DNA of 64,000 nt from Micrasema longulum (taxonomy: Eukaryota > Arthropoda > Insecta > Trichoptera > Brachycentridae). Positions 10,533 to 21,599 of the stretch are shown here, piece after piece; the stretch's first letter is position 1; the number at the start of each line of letters is the position of its first letter. The stretch spans positions 372,001 to 436,000 of the forward strand of contig JAGVSM010002388.1 in assembly GCA_022494885.1 (NCBI GenBank), given 5' to 3'. Made by a program: the position numbers and the translations under genes. Below the pieces are notes generated by a model. The model ran no database searches, had not been told where the DNA came from, and saw only the letters and a list, made by a program, of their open reading frames with translations.

Positions 10533-10700
10533 GTCCTGGCAACCTTCGTAATGTAGTGGTCAAGACGCCTAACTCACATTGAAAAGGTTCCGGTTTGATT
10601 TCCGGTGAGAACACAAAAATCAAATGTGATTTTTTGCAAGCCTGTGTGTTCTTTGATGTAATTCATTACTTTAATTGGGCCTCTTGGCCTGCTGTTTTAT
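10533..10700 (+). repeat. SINE family A, copy 2
   Basis: A tRNA-like A box around GTAGTGGTCAAGACG and a decayed B box GGTTTGATTTCC, then GGTGAGAACACAAAAATCAA and GTAATTCATTACTTTAATTG. Ends with GGCCTGCTGTT. Confidence 0.7.
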
Positions 10701-12430
10701 TACAGAGCCGTAATCTTCCGCTCGGACACGGAATTCTCAACAAATACAAACACGCTCAGACGCTAAAGTTTTTGTGGGAATATTTTTCAAATTACGGCTT
10801 AATTTTAAGATGTATTTTTTAATGAAAATTCTTTGTAAATATATGTATGGAAAAATATGCAAATAAAGAGAAAAAAACAAACATAGTTTGTATTATAACG
10901 CTTTATGGGTATTTTCACCCTTGACAGTGTTTAGAAATTTGTGTCTGTTCATAAAAATTTTCCTCAGGGGATGTAAGAAACAATCTGCCTTCAGTAATAA
11001 AAACCATAGAAAAAAGATCTTCATCACGTTTTATTTGTTAGTTTTTTCATTTCAAGGGGTTGGCAAACATATGCATAAAACTGGATATAAAGTTGACATA
11101 CGATGGGTGAAGAAAAGCGGATAGGGTAACAGCAGGACGCCACGCCGCCCAGCGCTGTGCAGCTTCATGCCGCGCCACAACGCACGGCGATTCGTTTCAT
11201 ACAAGCAAGAAGCTAGAAATTAGCTTTTAAATTCTGAAACGATTACGTCACAGAGATATTCCCATATAATTTGCGTGAAAATTTAATTCTTAATTTAGAC
11301 TAATACAAGCGTTAACTAATGGGTGCATCCGAAAGTATAAATCTTTTTTATGAATACAGTTTGCATTTATCTCTTATTGTCGCTCTATGATGAAGGTTGT
11401 AATTTAAATTTTAAGTGTTTGTTTTTCGATCAGAAAAAAATAATCTTTCTTTAAAAGGCATGTAGGTAGGTACTTTATTATTTCCTTGCAATTAATTTTA
11501 ATTTTGGTACGTGCTCCCAACAGGGAGATTAAGCAAAATGTATCTCTCTTTATAGACCTGAGTTTGGAGGGGAAAATTAAGTATAATGTAAACTCTTGCC
11601 TTTCAAACAGTAGCCAAGCTCTTTATAGACCCAGGCTCGAAGAGCGGAAACTATTCACGGGAACCGGTCACAGTAGATCTTCACAGGTCGCAGTGACGTC
11701 AAGAGCTTAAATAGCACTAACTTCCACCTCTAACAATAAGACTAAAAACGTGCTCCTATAAAAAATATGAATTAGGTAATTTTATGTTTAGTAAAAAAAA
11801 TCAATCCAGTTTTTTAGTAAATCGTCAAAATAAGCTTCATGTTTTTTTTTAAATATCCATATAAAACAACAAATGCTAAGTTAAATAAACTTAAGATTTT
11901 TTGTTGCGACTCATTGCATCAAATTTTTAATTTTATTTTTCAGACACTCAAGTAGGTACACAATTTCAAGGCAAGAGATTTTTTTAACAGAGAAGTATTA
12001 TCGAAACAAGATAAGTTTGTTGGAATTTGTAAAATTGCTTAGAATAATTTTTAAATAAAAAATATGCATTTTTTTACGTTTAATTTTAATTAATATTAAA
12101 TTAAATAATAATAAGGAATTGAAAAATAAATTTACTCCAACTCGATTGGATATACCCACTGAAAAGATAATTCATATATCTGTGGATATACCTAACTAGA
12201 CATATAACCAATACATAATATAAGTCAACCAGAAAAAATATAAAGAATAATAAATGTTAACATTCTAGAGAAAAACAAAAAGGATTTAGATATAAACGTT
12301 TTTAAAAAAACAGAAAAATTGAATAGGCTATCTAAATTAAAAATACTGTCACCAAAACTTTCCAATTTCCATCTCAACGAGAAAGTCTGGAAGAAGCAAA
12401 TATTCCACTAAAGTTAAAATGTCGTGTAAG
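10701..12430. other. AT-rich region without recognised genes
   Basis: The only departure from AT-rich sequence is a short G+C- and CpG-rich patch at about 11130-11195. Reading frames here are short and unassigned. Confidence 0.5.
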
Positions 12431-12433
12431 CTT

Positions 12434-12605
12434 GGCGGCCTCCGTGGCGTAGTGGTTAAGACGCATGACTCACGCACGGAAGGTTACGGGTTCGATTCCC
12501 GGTGAGAACACAAAAATTAAATGTGATTGTTTTCGAGCTTGGGTGTTCTGTGCTGTAATTCATCACTGTTATTGCGTCTCCTAACCTGTTGTGGTGCAAA
12601 AAACA
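12434..12605 (+). repeat. SINE family A, copy 3 (best preserved)
   Basis: GGCGGCCTCCGTGGCGTAGT starts the tRNA-like head. The A box is GTAGTGGTTAAGACG and the B box GGTTCGATTCCC, followed by GGTGAGAACACAAAAATTAA. A 3' half with GTAATTCATCACTG and CCTGTTGTGG completes it. The boxes are close to the RNA polymerase III consensus, so this copy is probably young. Confidence 0.8.
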
Positions 12606-12689
12606 AAAACTCTTTTTTTTTTTTAATAAAAAAGAAACATTTGGGTTTCTACGGTTACCAAAAGTATTTCAATTTTGGAAGCTATTTAA

Positions 12690-12782
12690 AAAATGAGAAT
12701 GGGTTGTGGAAGAGTAGGGTTCTACCCGCGAACCTCTGATCCGCGAGGCCGCAACACTGGCCACTGGACCACAACCCGATTT
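12690..12782 (-). repeat. SINE family C, copy 1
   Basis: On the minus strand GGTTGTGGTCCAGTGGCCAG forms the start of a tRNA-like head with a B-box-like GGTTCGCGGG. It matches heads at 16220, 25142 and 35882. Confidence 0.6.
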
Positions 12783-13339
12783 ATAAAACATCAACAATGT
12801 TTATGCCCTTTGGTTTTTATTATAAAATTAAAAATAATGATCATATTTAACACAATTTTTCATCATGATAGGATGAAATACATCGCAAAAGTGACTTGCG
12901 AGACCTTATAGAATTTAGCGTCTGGCTTGTATGAAACAAAACACCGTGCGCCGCGTGGGTCGGAGACCGAGATTAACATTACACAGTATAAGTCCTCCGG
13001 GACATTGTTATTCTGGAGGCAAATCCCCGAGGATTACCGACGGTGTTTATTTTATTAAACGAAGTATGAAAAAAGAGCTCAAGATGGATTAACGAAAGGA
13101 GGCATACTAATATTCTAGCTTACGACTCAAGAATTCGGTAAAACGTAGGCGTTTTGAACTAGTGTAAAAGTTTGGAAATATCACACATAAGAAATGACAA
13201 ATTGTTACTTTGGATTTTACTTCAAAGCTTTTAGAGTTTTGTACTACAATAAATTACGCAATGTGTGAAGAAACAAAAGGCAAAGACGTGTGTGATATAC
13301 CAAAAATTCAATTGAATGTGGAAAACAGTATTCTTTTAA

Positions 13340-13435
13340 AGTTAAATCATTAATAAAATTTATTTTGTTTAAAATCACTAGATATATTTTATTTTTCGGC
13401 TGGTTTCGAAACACGTCTGTTTTTTCGTCAAGAAA
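13340..13435 (-). repeat. PLE-1 terminal fragment with decayed hammerhead-like motif
   Basis: On the minus strand TTGACGA is followed by a five-pair stem AAACA/TGTTT and GAAACC, then flanking sequence similar to 47-90. The stem II bases differ from other PLE-1 copies but still pair. The stem III half GGT is lost. Confidence 0.45.
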
Positions 13436-13439
13436 TAAA

Positions 13440-14270
13440 ATAAAAATGAATTAAAAATATTATTTACTTCCTACAAAAAAATCACATGTAAGAATCTTAA
13501 ATGCTTTATTTTCTTTAACTTATAATATTAAAAATCAAACACTGATTTGAGTCTACTGAACACTTAATTTTATTTTTATATATATAATTGATTTTTTAAA
13601 GATTTCAAATATTATAAATTTTAATATGGAGTTTTACAAAATAAACACCAAATCACAATTATTTTCTTACATTATGTGTTCAGTGTTCATTTTTGATTAT
13701 TTGTTTGTTGTAGTCTAGGTTACCAATTTTAACATGGAAAATCACGAAGTTCGTTCTTCAAATATTTATTTTCAAGTTCAAACTCTTTATATTGTATAAA
13801 TGTAGTATTAAAAATAGGTTGTTTAGATTATCAACCAAGTGGCTTAAAGTAGGCATAAACAAAATTTTAGGGCATATGATATGTACAAATATGAATGTTA
13901 TTCTAACAAAGTTTTTGTTGATTTCTATAATTAAACCAGTAAATTTTTTTTTGACCTATGATTTTTCGTAAGGAATTAAAAATATTTTGTTCGTACAAAA
14001 TAGTAAGAAGTGTTTATATAAACTATTTTAATTAATAATATAAAAAACGTTCATAGAAAAAAATATATTTTGGATCTCTAGTTCTAGTTGTTCCAGAAAG
14101 GTTTTTTTTATCATTTAACATTTTTCATGATTTTTAAAATTTCTTTATTTACGTTTTTTTCTTGATTTCATTCATAGGGAAAACATTTTTTTATGGTGTT
14201 TTCATTTTCAATGTGTCACAACACAATATTATTTAAACCTTCATATATATATATGTATGAACATGTATAT
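13440..14270. other. AT-rich region, nothing recognised
   Basis: I see no reading frame, RNA gene or repeat that I can name. Confidence 0.5.
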
Positions 14271-14274
14271 TTAT

Positions 14275-14890
14275 TTTTATAATATTATTATATAAAAAAA
14301 AGACGAATGATACTTAAATCCACAAATTTGGAATATCCAGTGACCAGTTTCATCACTTTCGTGACATTTTCGAGGCTGGTATCTTTATTAAGGAGGTCAA
14401 TGTATTTATACAAAACAAATGTAAAGTAAGAGAGTTCAAAATTACATGAAAGTGAATTAAATAAAATTATTTTTATCTAAACGATCATTAACAATTATTT
14501 TTCGGGTTAACTAATGCGTTGATATAAGGCTATTTTAATGAGTTTAAGTATTATATATATATATGTATATATAAATATATTACTTTTAGTGTCCCACCTT
14601 TCGTGAGTGTGATTTTGTCGATTATGATTTCTGAAAAACAAAGGTATAGTTATGGAAAATGCACGTGTGTCATCTGTTCAAAGTAATTCTACATGGGGTT
14701 TAATTTTGAATATATTAATTTTGAGAATTTCTAGTTTGTCAAGTTTATGGCCTTCAGGTGCAATATGAATTATTTTTACATTGTTTTATAAATCAAGGGA
14801 TTATTTATTTTCCATTAAATGATTGGCAAAATTTGAATTATCTTTACAATTAGACTATGGTTGAATATGCTCTTTTATGCGTGTTTTAAA
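14275..14890 (-). pseudogene. PLE-2 3' end: GIY-YIG remnant, 3' UTR and hammerhead-like motif
   Basis: From 14880 down to 14650 the minus strand encodes, with breaks, the C-terminal GIY-YIG region of a Penelope-like element. It has a NNVKIIHIAPEGHKLDKLEI segment, matching NNVKIIHIAPKGHKLDKLEI in the plus-strand copy near 17170. The 3' untranslated region then aligns with 17290-17545, and a hammerhead-like motif and an end-block (TTCCAAATTTGTGGATT) follow. RT sequence is absent. An oppositely oriented fragment of the same end abuts it at 14898. Confidence 0.65.
14337..14379 (-). ncRNA. Hammerhead-like motif, PLE-2 copy a
   Basis: Minus strand: CCAG(C) pairs with ACTGG across the motif (stem I). 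The four-pair stem II is TCAC/GTGA with a GAAA loop. It ends in GAAACTGGTC. Relative to 17552-17594, both sides of stem II have changed (TCGC/GCGA to TCAC/GTGA), keeping the pairing. Confidence 0.5.
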
Positions 14891-14897
14891 GTTTCTA

Positions 14898-14970
14898 CTG
14901 CCTAGGCGGTCACAGGATATTTGAAATTTGTGGATTAAAGCGTCACTCGTTTTTTATTTCTATAATAAAT
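14898..14970 (+). repeat. PLE-2 extreme 3' fragment starting at the hammerhead
   Basis: CGGTCACAGGATATTTGAAA through TTTATTTCTATAATAAA matches only the last approximately 70 bp of the PLE-2 end at 17585-17650. The match begins within about 5 nt of the predicted cleavage position. It faces the minus-strand copy at 14275-14890. Confidence 0.6.
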
Positions 14971-16080
14971 GACAGTGAACTTCCATCGAGAATTTTCCAT
15001 TACAAACTTAAGTGTTTTTTTAAAGTATTAACCATTTCAGACTTTTTTAGTATTTGTTAATAGCTGTTAGTACTAATTTACTTTTTAAATGCTATAGGTA
15101 CTTTACTTATTATGTTATAACGTGCACCTAATTGCCTATATGTTTATTTAATAATGTATTTATCACGTAATAAAAGACATTAAGCGCTTTTTATTTCAAT
15201 GAAAAAATATCGGAACGCTAAATAAAAAATAAGATATAAATTGACTAAAACGGTTCAACGATAAACAAATCTGTTCAAACACCTCCATTGTCATGTTTGT
15301 ATTTTATTCATTTCATAAAATTTAAATCTATAAGGGTTTTCTTCAACGTCGTTAAATAATGTGCTTCTAAAAGTCCTGCCATATATTTTTGGTGATTTTA
15401 TTTCCTTTCGGGAAGAAAAATGTGATAATTTTATTAACTTTTTAACTGTTCGGCAGATTGCCTAGAAGAAGGCGCAATAAATACGAAGGTGTTCAGTTGA
15501 TAAGTTGGAAGGAAAAAAATATACCAGTTTACGCTTTTAAAACTTATAATTGCTACTGAAATTGGTAATATGACCCATTATAAAAGGATGGAGAACCCGT
15601 TAAAAAGAGTGAAAAGTTGTATTTACTAAGCAGAAAATAACGTATCGACGTGGCGCGGAGAAAAGAGCAGCTGATACACAGAAAAGTCAAAGAGAAATAA
15701 ATATTCAACCAGCAGAAGCAATTTTACACGTTTCTACACATTTCTATTCGCAGTACATGAATTATTGATGGAGACAAGCGACCCATCATGGCTCCGTGTG
15801 TAAATAAGGAATAATGAATTTAAGGTAAATACACTTGGTACAAAAGAACATGTATTTATATGATTAAAATAAGTATAATAAAGTATAAACTTTAACTAAA
15901 TAAAATAAGACATAAATTAACCCTTACTTTGGGTTTTGAATCGACCTCAAATCAATATTTATGAAATATTTAGCAAGTTGAGAAATTTGTAAAATTATTT
16001 TTAATTGTGGTAATATGCATGATTTTTTTATTTTTTATAGAAAAAAAATATTTGTTTTCTTATGATTTACCCAAATATTT
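14971..16080. other. AT-rich region, nothing recognised
   Basis: A G+C-richer patch at 15640-15690 has no identifiable coding content. Other sequence is AT-rich and unassigned. Confidence 0.45.
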
Positions 16081-16084
16081 CATT

Positions 16085-16225
16085 TTGAGAGCCATTTTCA
16101 ACGAGTTGTAAATAACTCACTGTTAGAAAATAGGAAACAAGTTGGGGTAGAGTGGGATTCAAACCACTGACCTTTCAGCCGTGAGTCCGAGACACTAGCC
16201 ACGGGACCACAAACCGATTCAAGCT
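16085..16225 (-). repeat. SINE family C, copy 2
   Basis: On the minus strand: tRNA-like head GTGGTCCCGTGGCTAGTGTC, B box GGTTTGAATCCC, then a body containing GAGTTATTTACAACTCGTTG. The body is shared with the copies at 25005 and 35750. Confidence 0.7.
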
Positions 16226-16330
16226 TCTACTTTCTATTTTGTTTTATCCCATCTCTACACGGGGCTCTTGGCCTCATAGAGATAGTGATAAGTTATTATT
16301 TTTTGTAATCTGTATCTTTATATTTATATA
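16225..16330 (+). repeat. Dispersed repeat also present near 59000
   Basis: The block CTTCTACTTTCTATTTTGTT followed by GGGGCTCTTGGCCTCATAGA resembles, in reverse complement, 58985-59085. It looks like the 3' end of an unidentified retroposon. Confidence 0.4.
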
Positions 16331-16649
16331 TATTTAAATTTAAAAATGCATTACTGTGAAGTACCATATACTCAACACTTACAGACTAACGAAAAAAGTA
16401 AATAAAAAAAATAAAAAATGCTAGGTTCAAAACTTAGGTTAATAAAGGTAATAATGAGAAGGAACACAATATTTCATTAGTTATTTGAATGTACAATATT
16501 ACACTCCCGTTAAATACTATGTGCAAAAATTATATAATTAGGTATCTATATCTCATGATAAAATAATGCACAATAAATTAATAAGGTCCATTAAAAACAA
16601 TAGTAAACAAAAACGAATAAGTCATTTAAAAATATTTGTTAAAATATGG

Positions 16650-17002
16650 TATTGTTGGATGGGGTGGTGCATATGCCAATATATTAAACCCTCTTCAAAT
16701 AGTACAAAGATTAATTATTAAAGTAATTTTAAAGAAACCCTCAACATTCAATTCGGAAATTCTAGTTAAGTTATTTAAAGTTCATACAGTAAACACTTTT
16801 TAAAAAAAAAAATCCATTATACAAATTTGTATAGTATAAAAAAAAAAAATTCGACATGAAGAAGTCACTCAGAAACCAAAATAATATTAAAGTCATGGTT
16901 AAAAAAGCTTTGTTTTTAAAGGTGTAAAAAATTACAATAATCTCCCTAATGAACTAAAAACTATTAAAACTAATATATCAAAACATTTAAGTTTGTAAGT
17001 GA
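16650..17002 (+). pseudogene. LINE ORF2 C-terminal remnant
   Basis: The translation has a WGGAYANILNPLQIVQRLII segment typical of the post-RT region of non-LTR retrotransposons. After a stop near 16801 and a frame change it continues with FKGVKNYNNLPNELKTIK, the usual end of such proteins. There is no endonuclease or RT box here, so it is a 5'-truncated, mutated copy. Sequence from 17003 onward belongs to a different element (PLE-2). Confidence 0.65.
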
Positions 17003-17070
17003 AAATTCTTGATGGTGGAATTCTTGATGGAAAATTAGTGGAAAATTGATGGAAAATTCTTGATGGTGAT

Positions 17071-17284
17071 AAAGATAATTTAAATTTTGCCTATCATTTA
17101 ATAGAAGATAAACATTCCTTCGAATTCAAAAATAATGTAAAAATAATTCATATTGCACCTAAAGGCCACAAACTTGACAAATTAGAAATTCTCGAAATTA
17201 ATAGATAAAAAAATAAACCCGACGTAGAATTACTTAATGAACAGATAACACATGTGCATTCTCCATTACTTTACCCATTGTAAT
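17071..17284 (+). pseudogene. PLE-2 GIY-YIG endonuclease remnant
   Basis: A frame of about 70 codons with one internal stop has FAYHLIEDKHSFEF, NNVKIIHIAPKGHKLDKLEI and a LLNEQ ... SPLL end. This layout is the C-terminal end of Penelope-like GIY-YIG nucleases. The catalytic GIY and YIG parts are missing upstream. Its 3' UTR and hammerhead-like motif follow to 17650. Confidence 0.7.
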
Positions 17285-17289
17285 ATAAT

Positions 17290-17650
17290 TTTAATGACTT
17301 TTTAGCCTTTGTTTTTCAGAAATCATTATTTACAAAACCACACTCACGAAAGATGGGACACCAAAAATAAAATAAAATACTTAAACTCATTAAAATAGCA
17401 TTATATCAACTCATTAGTTAACCCAAAGAAAATTTGTTGATAATGATCCTTAAGATAAAAATAACTATATTTAATTTACTCACATATAACTTGGAATTAT
17501 CTATCCTTACCTCTGTTCTGTATAAATACATTTAACTCTTTAATAAAGATACCAGTCTCGAAGATGTCGCGAAAGCGATGAAACCGGTCACTGGATATTC
17601 CAAATTTGTGGATTAAAGTATCACTCGTGTTTTATTTTTATAATAAACTA
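17290..17650 (+). repeat. PLE-2 3' UTR and terminus
   Basis: This aligns over its length with the minus-strand copy 14275-14640, including TCAGAAATCAT, CACACTCACGAAAG and ACTTAAACTCATTAAAATAG. It ends with a TTTTATTTTTATAATAAA tail. Confidence 0.7.
17552..17594 (+). ncRNA. Hammerhead-like motif, PLE-2 copy b
   Basis: CCAGT (17552-17556) pairs with ACTGG (17590-17594). Stem II TCGC/GCGA carries a GAAA tetraloop. GAA then ACCGGT, which can pair with itself, precede C17589, giving a GTC cleavage triplet. The core reads CTCGAAGA, one base more than CTGANGA, so it is either a variant or a mutated hammerhead. Confidence 0.55.
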
Positions 17651-17654
17651 ATAT

Positions 17655-17905
17655 ATCAATAAATAAATTCAAAGTAAAATTAAAGAAATTTAAAAAAAAC
17701 AAGTGTTGAAACTGCATTCAATTTTAATTAGTATGAATTTACTATTATTTTCGGTTTTTTTCTTTTATATCCTAAAAGTTTTTATTTATTTTCTTATGAA
17801 CTCGTATATTCCAAATTACATAAATTCTAATAAATAAATAACTATAACAGTGTTGGTCACTCTCCAAGCATAAGAGTTAGTCTCTTTTTTTGGAGAGTTA
17901 CAGTT
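17655..17905 (+). repeat. LINE 3' end with terminal hairpin, copy 1
   Basis: Codons resembling a LINE C-terminus (AATAAATTCAAAGTAAAATT) precede a 3' UTR. The UTR ends in a perfect 9-bp hairpin, ACTCTCCAA (17859-17867) with TTGGAGAGT (17890-17898), then TACAGTTATAACAT. It is about as similar to 33605-33870 as an old paralogous copy would be. Confidence 0.55.
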
Positions 17906-18371
17906 ATAACATTTACTAGATGTATTAAAGTTTATTTGTATAGAATAAAAAAGACATGTAGTCTTTATGAAATAGATTGATTAATATAAAAATAAATTTT
18001 ACACATAATGATACATAGATAGAGAGGAAGAGTCTAGAACTGGTTATTCCAGAATGGAAAAGATCCACCTCTCTCGGTAGGCTGTTTGACTGACCAATCA
18101 TTCTCCCCACAGTAGCAATGTATTTAGTAATTACATGATGTATTGGAACTACATTAAAAAATCAATTAAAGCGAAATAAAATACATCACTTAAATAAAAG
18201 TGAGTTTTCGTTCTTTTAAGGAAGATAAATCAAATAAAAAATAAAGCGTCAATTTAAGAGTATCTTGAATGCATGTACTTTTTTCCCTCTGAACTTTTGA
18301 AAGTTGATGGTATCGCAAATAATTAAACGACAGGTTTATAGATCTGAGCAAGATAATGACATGAATAAGTA

Positions 18372-19062
18372 TCTTTATATATATAATTCCTCTGTATGTG
18401 TGATTTCATGTACTACTCCTAAACGCCTTAACCGATTTACGTGCGGTTTCCAGAGAAATATAGATCTTCGCGCTGTGCGTGTTCGTAGATATTAAAATCT
18501 TTTATCGAATATGTAAAAAATAAGTTAGGAGCATAAATGTTTTATTCATCGATTTACCAGGGTTGCATTCGAGGAGAACGTATTTGCAAAAAAAGATGTT
18601 GTTTTTTTTGGAAATAAAAAAAGTTGGTTTTTGAATCTTTACAAACAGCATTTGTTTTTTGTGGATCTCAATCAGATTCTTTCCTTAAATTCCTTATAAT
18701 TTTACCCATTTATTTATTTTTACTGAATTTTTGGTAACACTAAAATAATACTAAATTCAAAACATTAAAAAAATCGTATTCCTGCATAAGTACACCCCTT
18801 TGTTGGTGAGAAAACCGGAGTTTGACATTTGCAAAAAGAATGCCATATTTGAAAAAACATTTTTTCTATGTTTTGGAATTCAACAACAAACAAGTACTTG
18901 GATACCCACTTAAATTATTTATTTAAATATTTACAATCTTTAGCTTTAGAATTTAATCACAAACAAGTACCTAGGTACCTATTTATTAATGAAAAGTTTT
19001 TTTCCAAGCTAATTGTAAGAAAACCAACGTTTGGGCACGACAACGTCTGTCGGGTCCACTAG
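18372..19062 (+). mobile_element. Non-autonomous Helitron-like element, copy 1
   Basis: The element starts TCTTTATATATATAATTCC and ends GTCGGGTCCACTAG, inserted between host A (18371) and T (19063). TC...CTAG ends and A/T insertion are Helitron hallmarks. GACAACGTCTGTC just before the end can form a 4-bp hairpin, as Helitrons have. It carries CTAAACGCCTTAACCGATTT and the AGGGTTGCATTCGA block shared by four copies. No Rep/helicase reading frame is present. Confidence 0.65.
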
Positions 19063-19063
19063 T

Positions 19064-19978
19064 AACTAATATGAAAGCATTATTTTTTTTTAAATTAAAA
19101 TTATTTATTGACAACTCTCAAGAATTCCATTGTTATGATGTAATACATATAAATTTGTCATGTTCAAGTGTTATTTTAAAAGCACCCAGAAGAAGCTCGT
19201 TCATAATTTCCTATACTAACATCTGTTAGGGGCAAATATTTACCGAATGTCGAACAGGGTTGTAGCAGGTAGCGGTTTGGCTATATTACGAGGTGTGGAG
19301 TATTCCGATATGAACCGCGAATCTATAACCCCTTCCCGCCCTGGCCTATCCCCTCAACCCCTCACTGCTCCGGACAATATTTACGTAGGCACAATTTATG
19401 CTTCCACAGGAAAAATTCAACTTGGGAAAATATTTCTAGTCTTTTGTGCGAAATCATACGGATGTATTTACCTTAGCAACGTTGGAGTCATTTATATAAT
19501 AAACAAGCTGAGTAATTACCAATTTGAATACTTCTCTGAGTCTTATCAATTTTAATTAAACACCTTTATTGAAAAAAAAATTCATTCAAATTTTTCATAA
19601 CGTATTTGAAAATACAAAACCAAAAATAATAAAAGCGTACTTTTGTCAAAATTTATATATTTCATTAAGTAAGTACAAATACGACGAATTTTTAAAAAGT
19701 GAATTATTAGTATAAATGTAATAATAATATAAAAAATTAAACAAAATGATCTATAAAATAGTAATAAGTATAAACCTTTGAATGAATTTAATCTATTCTT
19801 ATTGAAATTCGTATGATAAAAGTAAAATTATCAAACGCCCAACTTCAACAAGGTCATAGTTTTTTTAATATTTTTTTTTATTGGAAAATTAATTTATAAA
19901 CCCTTACGGATTATTACATTAACTTAAAGAAGCTTTCTTTTTTGTTATTACTTATTTATGTGCTGTATAAGAAATACA
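19064..19978. other. AT-rich region with one unassigned G+C-richer patch
   Basis: The patch at 19230-19400 holds a 102-codon frame with no recognisable domain. It is probably chance. Confidence 0.4.
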
Positions 19979-19983
19979 AGTTG

Positions 19984-20235
19984 TCGGCCTCGTGGTGTAG
20001 TGGTCAGCGCATTTGCCTACCACACAAGAGATCTCGGGTTTGATTCCCGACATGGTTGATACTAAATATTAATTTAAAAAGGTGTGTTTACACAAGAATG
20101 TTTCATTGTCCCCGGACTAGAAATGAAGGAAAGACTGATCATCTTACATTCATTTAACAAAAATGATCAAGATACACAATGATGGGTTTACCGATGCAGT
20201 GCCCTATGCACCATTAGGTGCGGAAAGAGAATAAT
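19984..20235 (+). repeat. tRNA-derived SINE, family B, copy 1
   Basis: A tRNA-like head (CTCGTGGTGTAGTGGTCAGC, B box GGGTTTGATTCCC), then a core with TGTCCCCGGACTAGAAATGA. It has GCAGTGCCCTATGCACCATT and ends with an AATGATGATAA tail. The 3' part matches 60320-60480. Confidence 0.75.
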
Positions 20236-20430
20236 GATGATAAAATATCAATTATGTAATGTTTATTTAATTTATCAAGATTTTGTAAGTACACCTCGTA
20301 CAAATCAATGATATACTCGGTCTATTTAAAATGCACATGTCCCTATACCATAAATTATTTTTGAAAAGAAAAAAAAGCCGATATCGAATGTCATAAACCA
20401 AAAGAATTTATTCTTAAATCATATAAAAAA

Positions 20431-21053
20431 CTAGCGGACCCGACAGACGTTGTCCTGCCCAAACGTCGGCTTGCCTGCTATTATCTTGGAAAAATACTTT
20501 TCATTGATAAGTAGGTACCAAGGTACTTGTGTATAGTTGAATTCCGTAACATAAAATAAATATTTTTTCAAATATTGCATTCTTTTTGCAAACGTCAAAC
20601 TCCGGTCTTCTCACCAACAGAGGGTGTACTTATATAGGAATACACTATTTAAAAATTTTTTGAATTCAATATTATTTTAGTATTACCAAAAATCCAGTAA
20701 AAAGAATTTAATAGGCAGAAATTATAAGAAATTTAAGGAAATAATCTGATTGAGATCCATAAAAAAAAATACTCTTGGTAAACATTCAAAAACAAACTTT
20801 TTTATACACAAAAAATCAACATCTTTCCATTTTTTTGTAAATGCATTCTCCTTGAATGCAACCCTGGTAGATCGATGAATAAAAGATTTATTTTCCTTAC
20901 TTCTTTTGTACATATTAGATAAAAGATTTTGATATCTACGAACACGCACAGCGCAAAGATATATATTTCTCTGAAAACCGCACGTAAATCGGTTAAGCCG
21001 TTTAGGAGGAGTTCAGTGACATCACACGTACAGAGGAAATATATACATAAAGA
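20431..21053 (-). mobile_element. Non-autonomous Helitron-like element, copy 2
   Basis: Minus-strand ends are TCTTTATGTATATATTTCC and GTCGGGTCCGCTAG, again between A and T. It is alignable to 18372-19062 but about 70 bp shorter. The frames it contains are chance. Confidence 0.65.
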
Positions 21054-21126
21054 TTGACGCTTAAGTATCTATTTGCTTTATTTATTAAGTATATTTGAAT
21101 ATTTAATTTTTATATTTGTACATGTT

Positions 21127-21390
21127 AAGTCAATGGACAGCGAAAGAAGGACTAAAAAAATAACGATTCAAATGTTGATAAATGCAGAAAACGAGGAAAA
21201 CCGAAAAAGACATGACATTAACAAATCAAATAAATACTTAAAAATGGATAAGTCAAAAGTAGGAATAATGCGGCGTGCATGAGAAGATGTATGAATCTAG
21301 AGAAAGCGAGATCTCTATGCAAAGGCAGAGTGATATAGCGTTCTTTCCTTTCTGCCTACTCTTACGGGGAAACGAAGTAATTGTTTGTTT
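21127..21390 (+). pseudogene. RTE-like LINE ORF2 C-terminus and 3' end, copy 1
   Basis: VKSMDSERRTKKI, then DKSKVGIMRRA before a stop, matches the C-terminal tail of an insect RTE-like endonuclease-reverse transcriptase. The DNA after the stop continues the homology in broken frames. It ends with TGCCTACTCTTACGGGGAAACG, the very short tail also seen in reverse at 39365-39385. It is a strongly truncated copy. Confidence 0.6.
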
Positions 21391-21599
21391 TATTGTTTTG
21401 AGTATTTGTATAACACGTTAAGGATATTGATTAGTTTTGGTAAAATGAATAGCAAAACTGTTATTTTTTTTTTTAGTTAAAAGTAATTCGATTCAGTGAA
21501 TTTGATATAATATATTGACTTTAGAAGGCAGTTTAGAAGTTAAAGTACAACATAAAATACAAATAAATAAATAATAACCTTATTCAACATTGGTATAAC

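Noticed and set aside
19247..19555. 102-codon frame as a gene
   Set aside because: No recognisable domain; the second half is of background composition.
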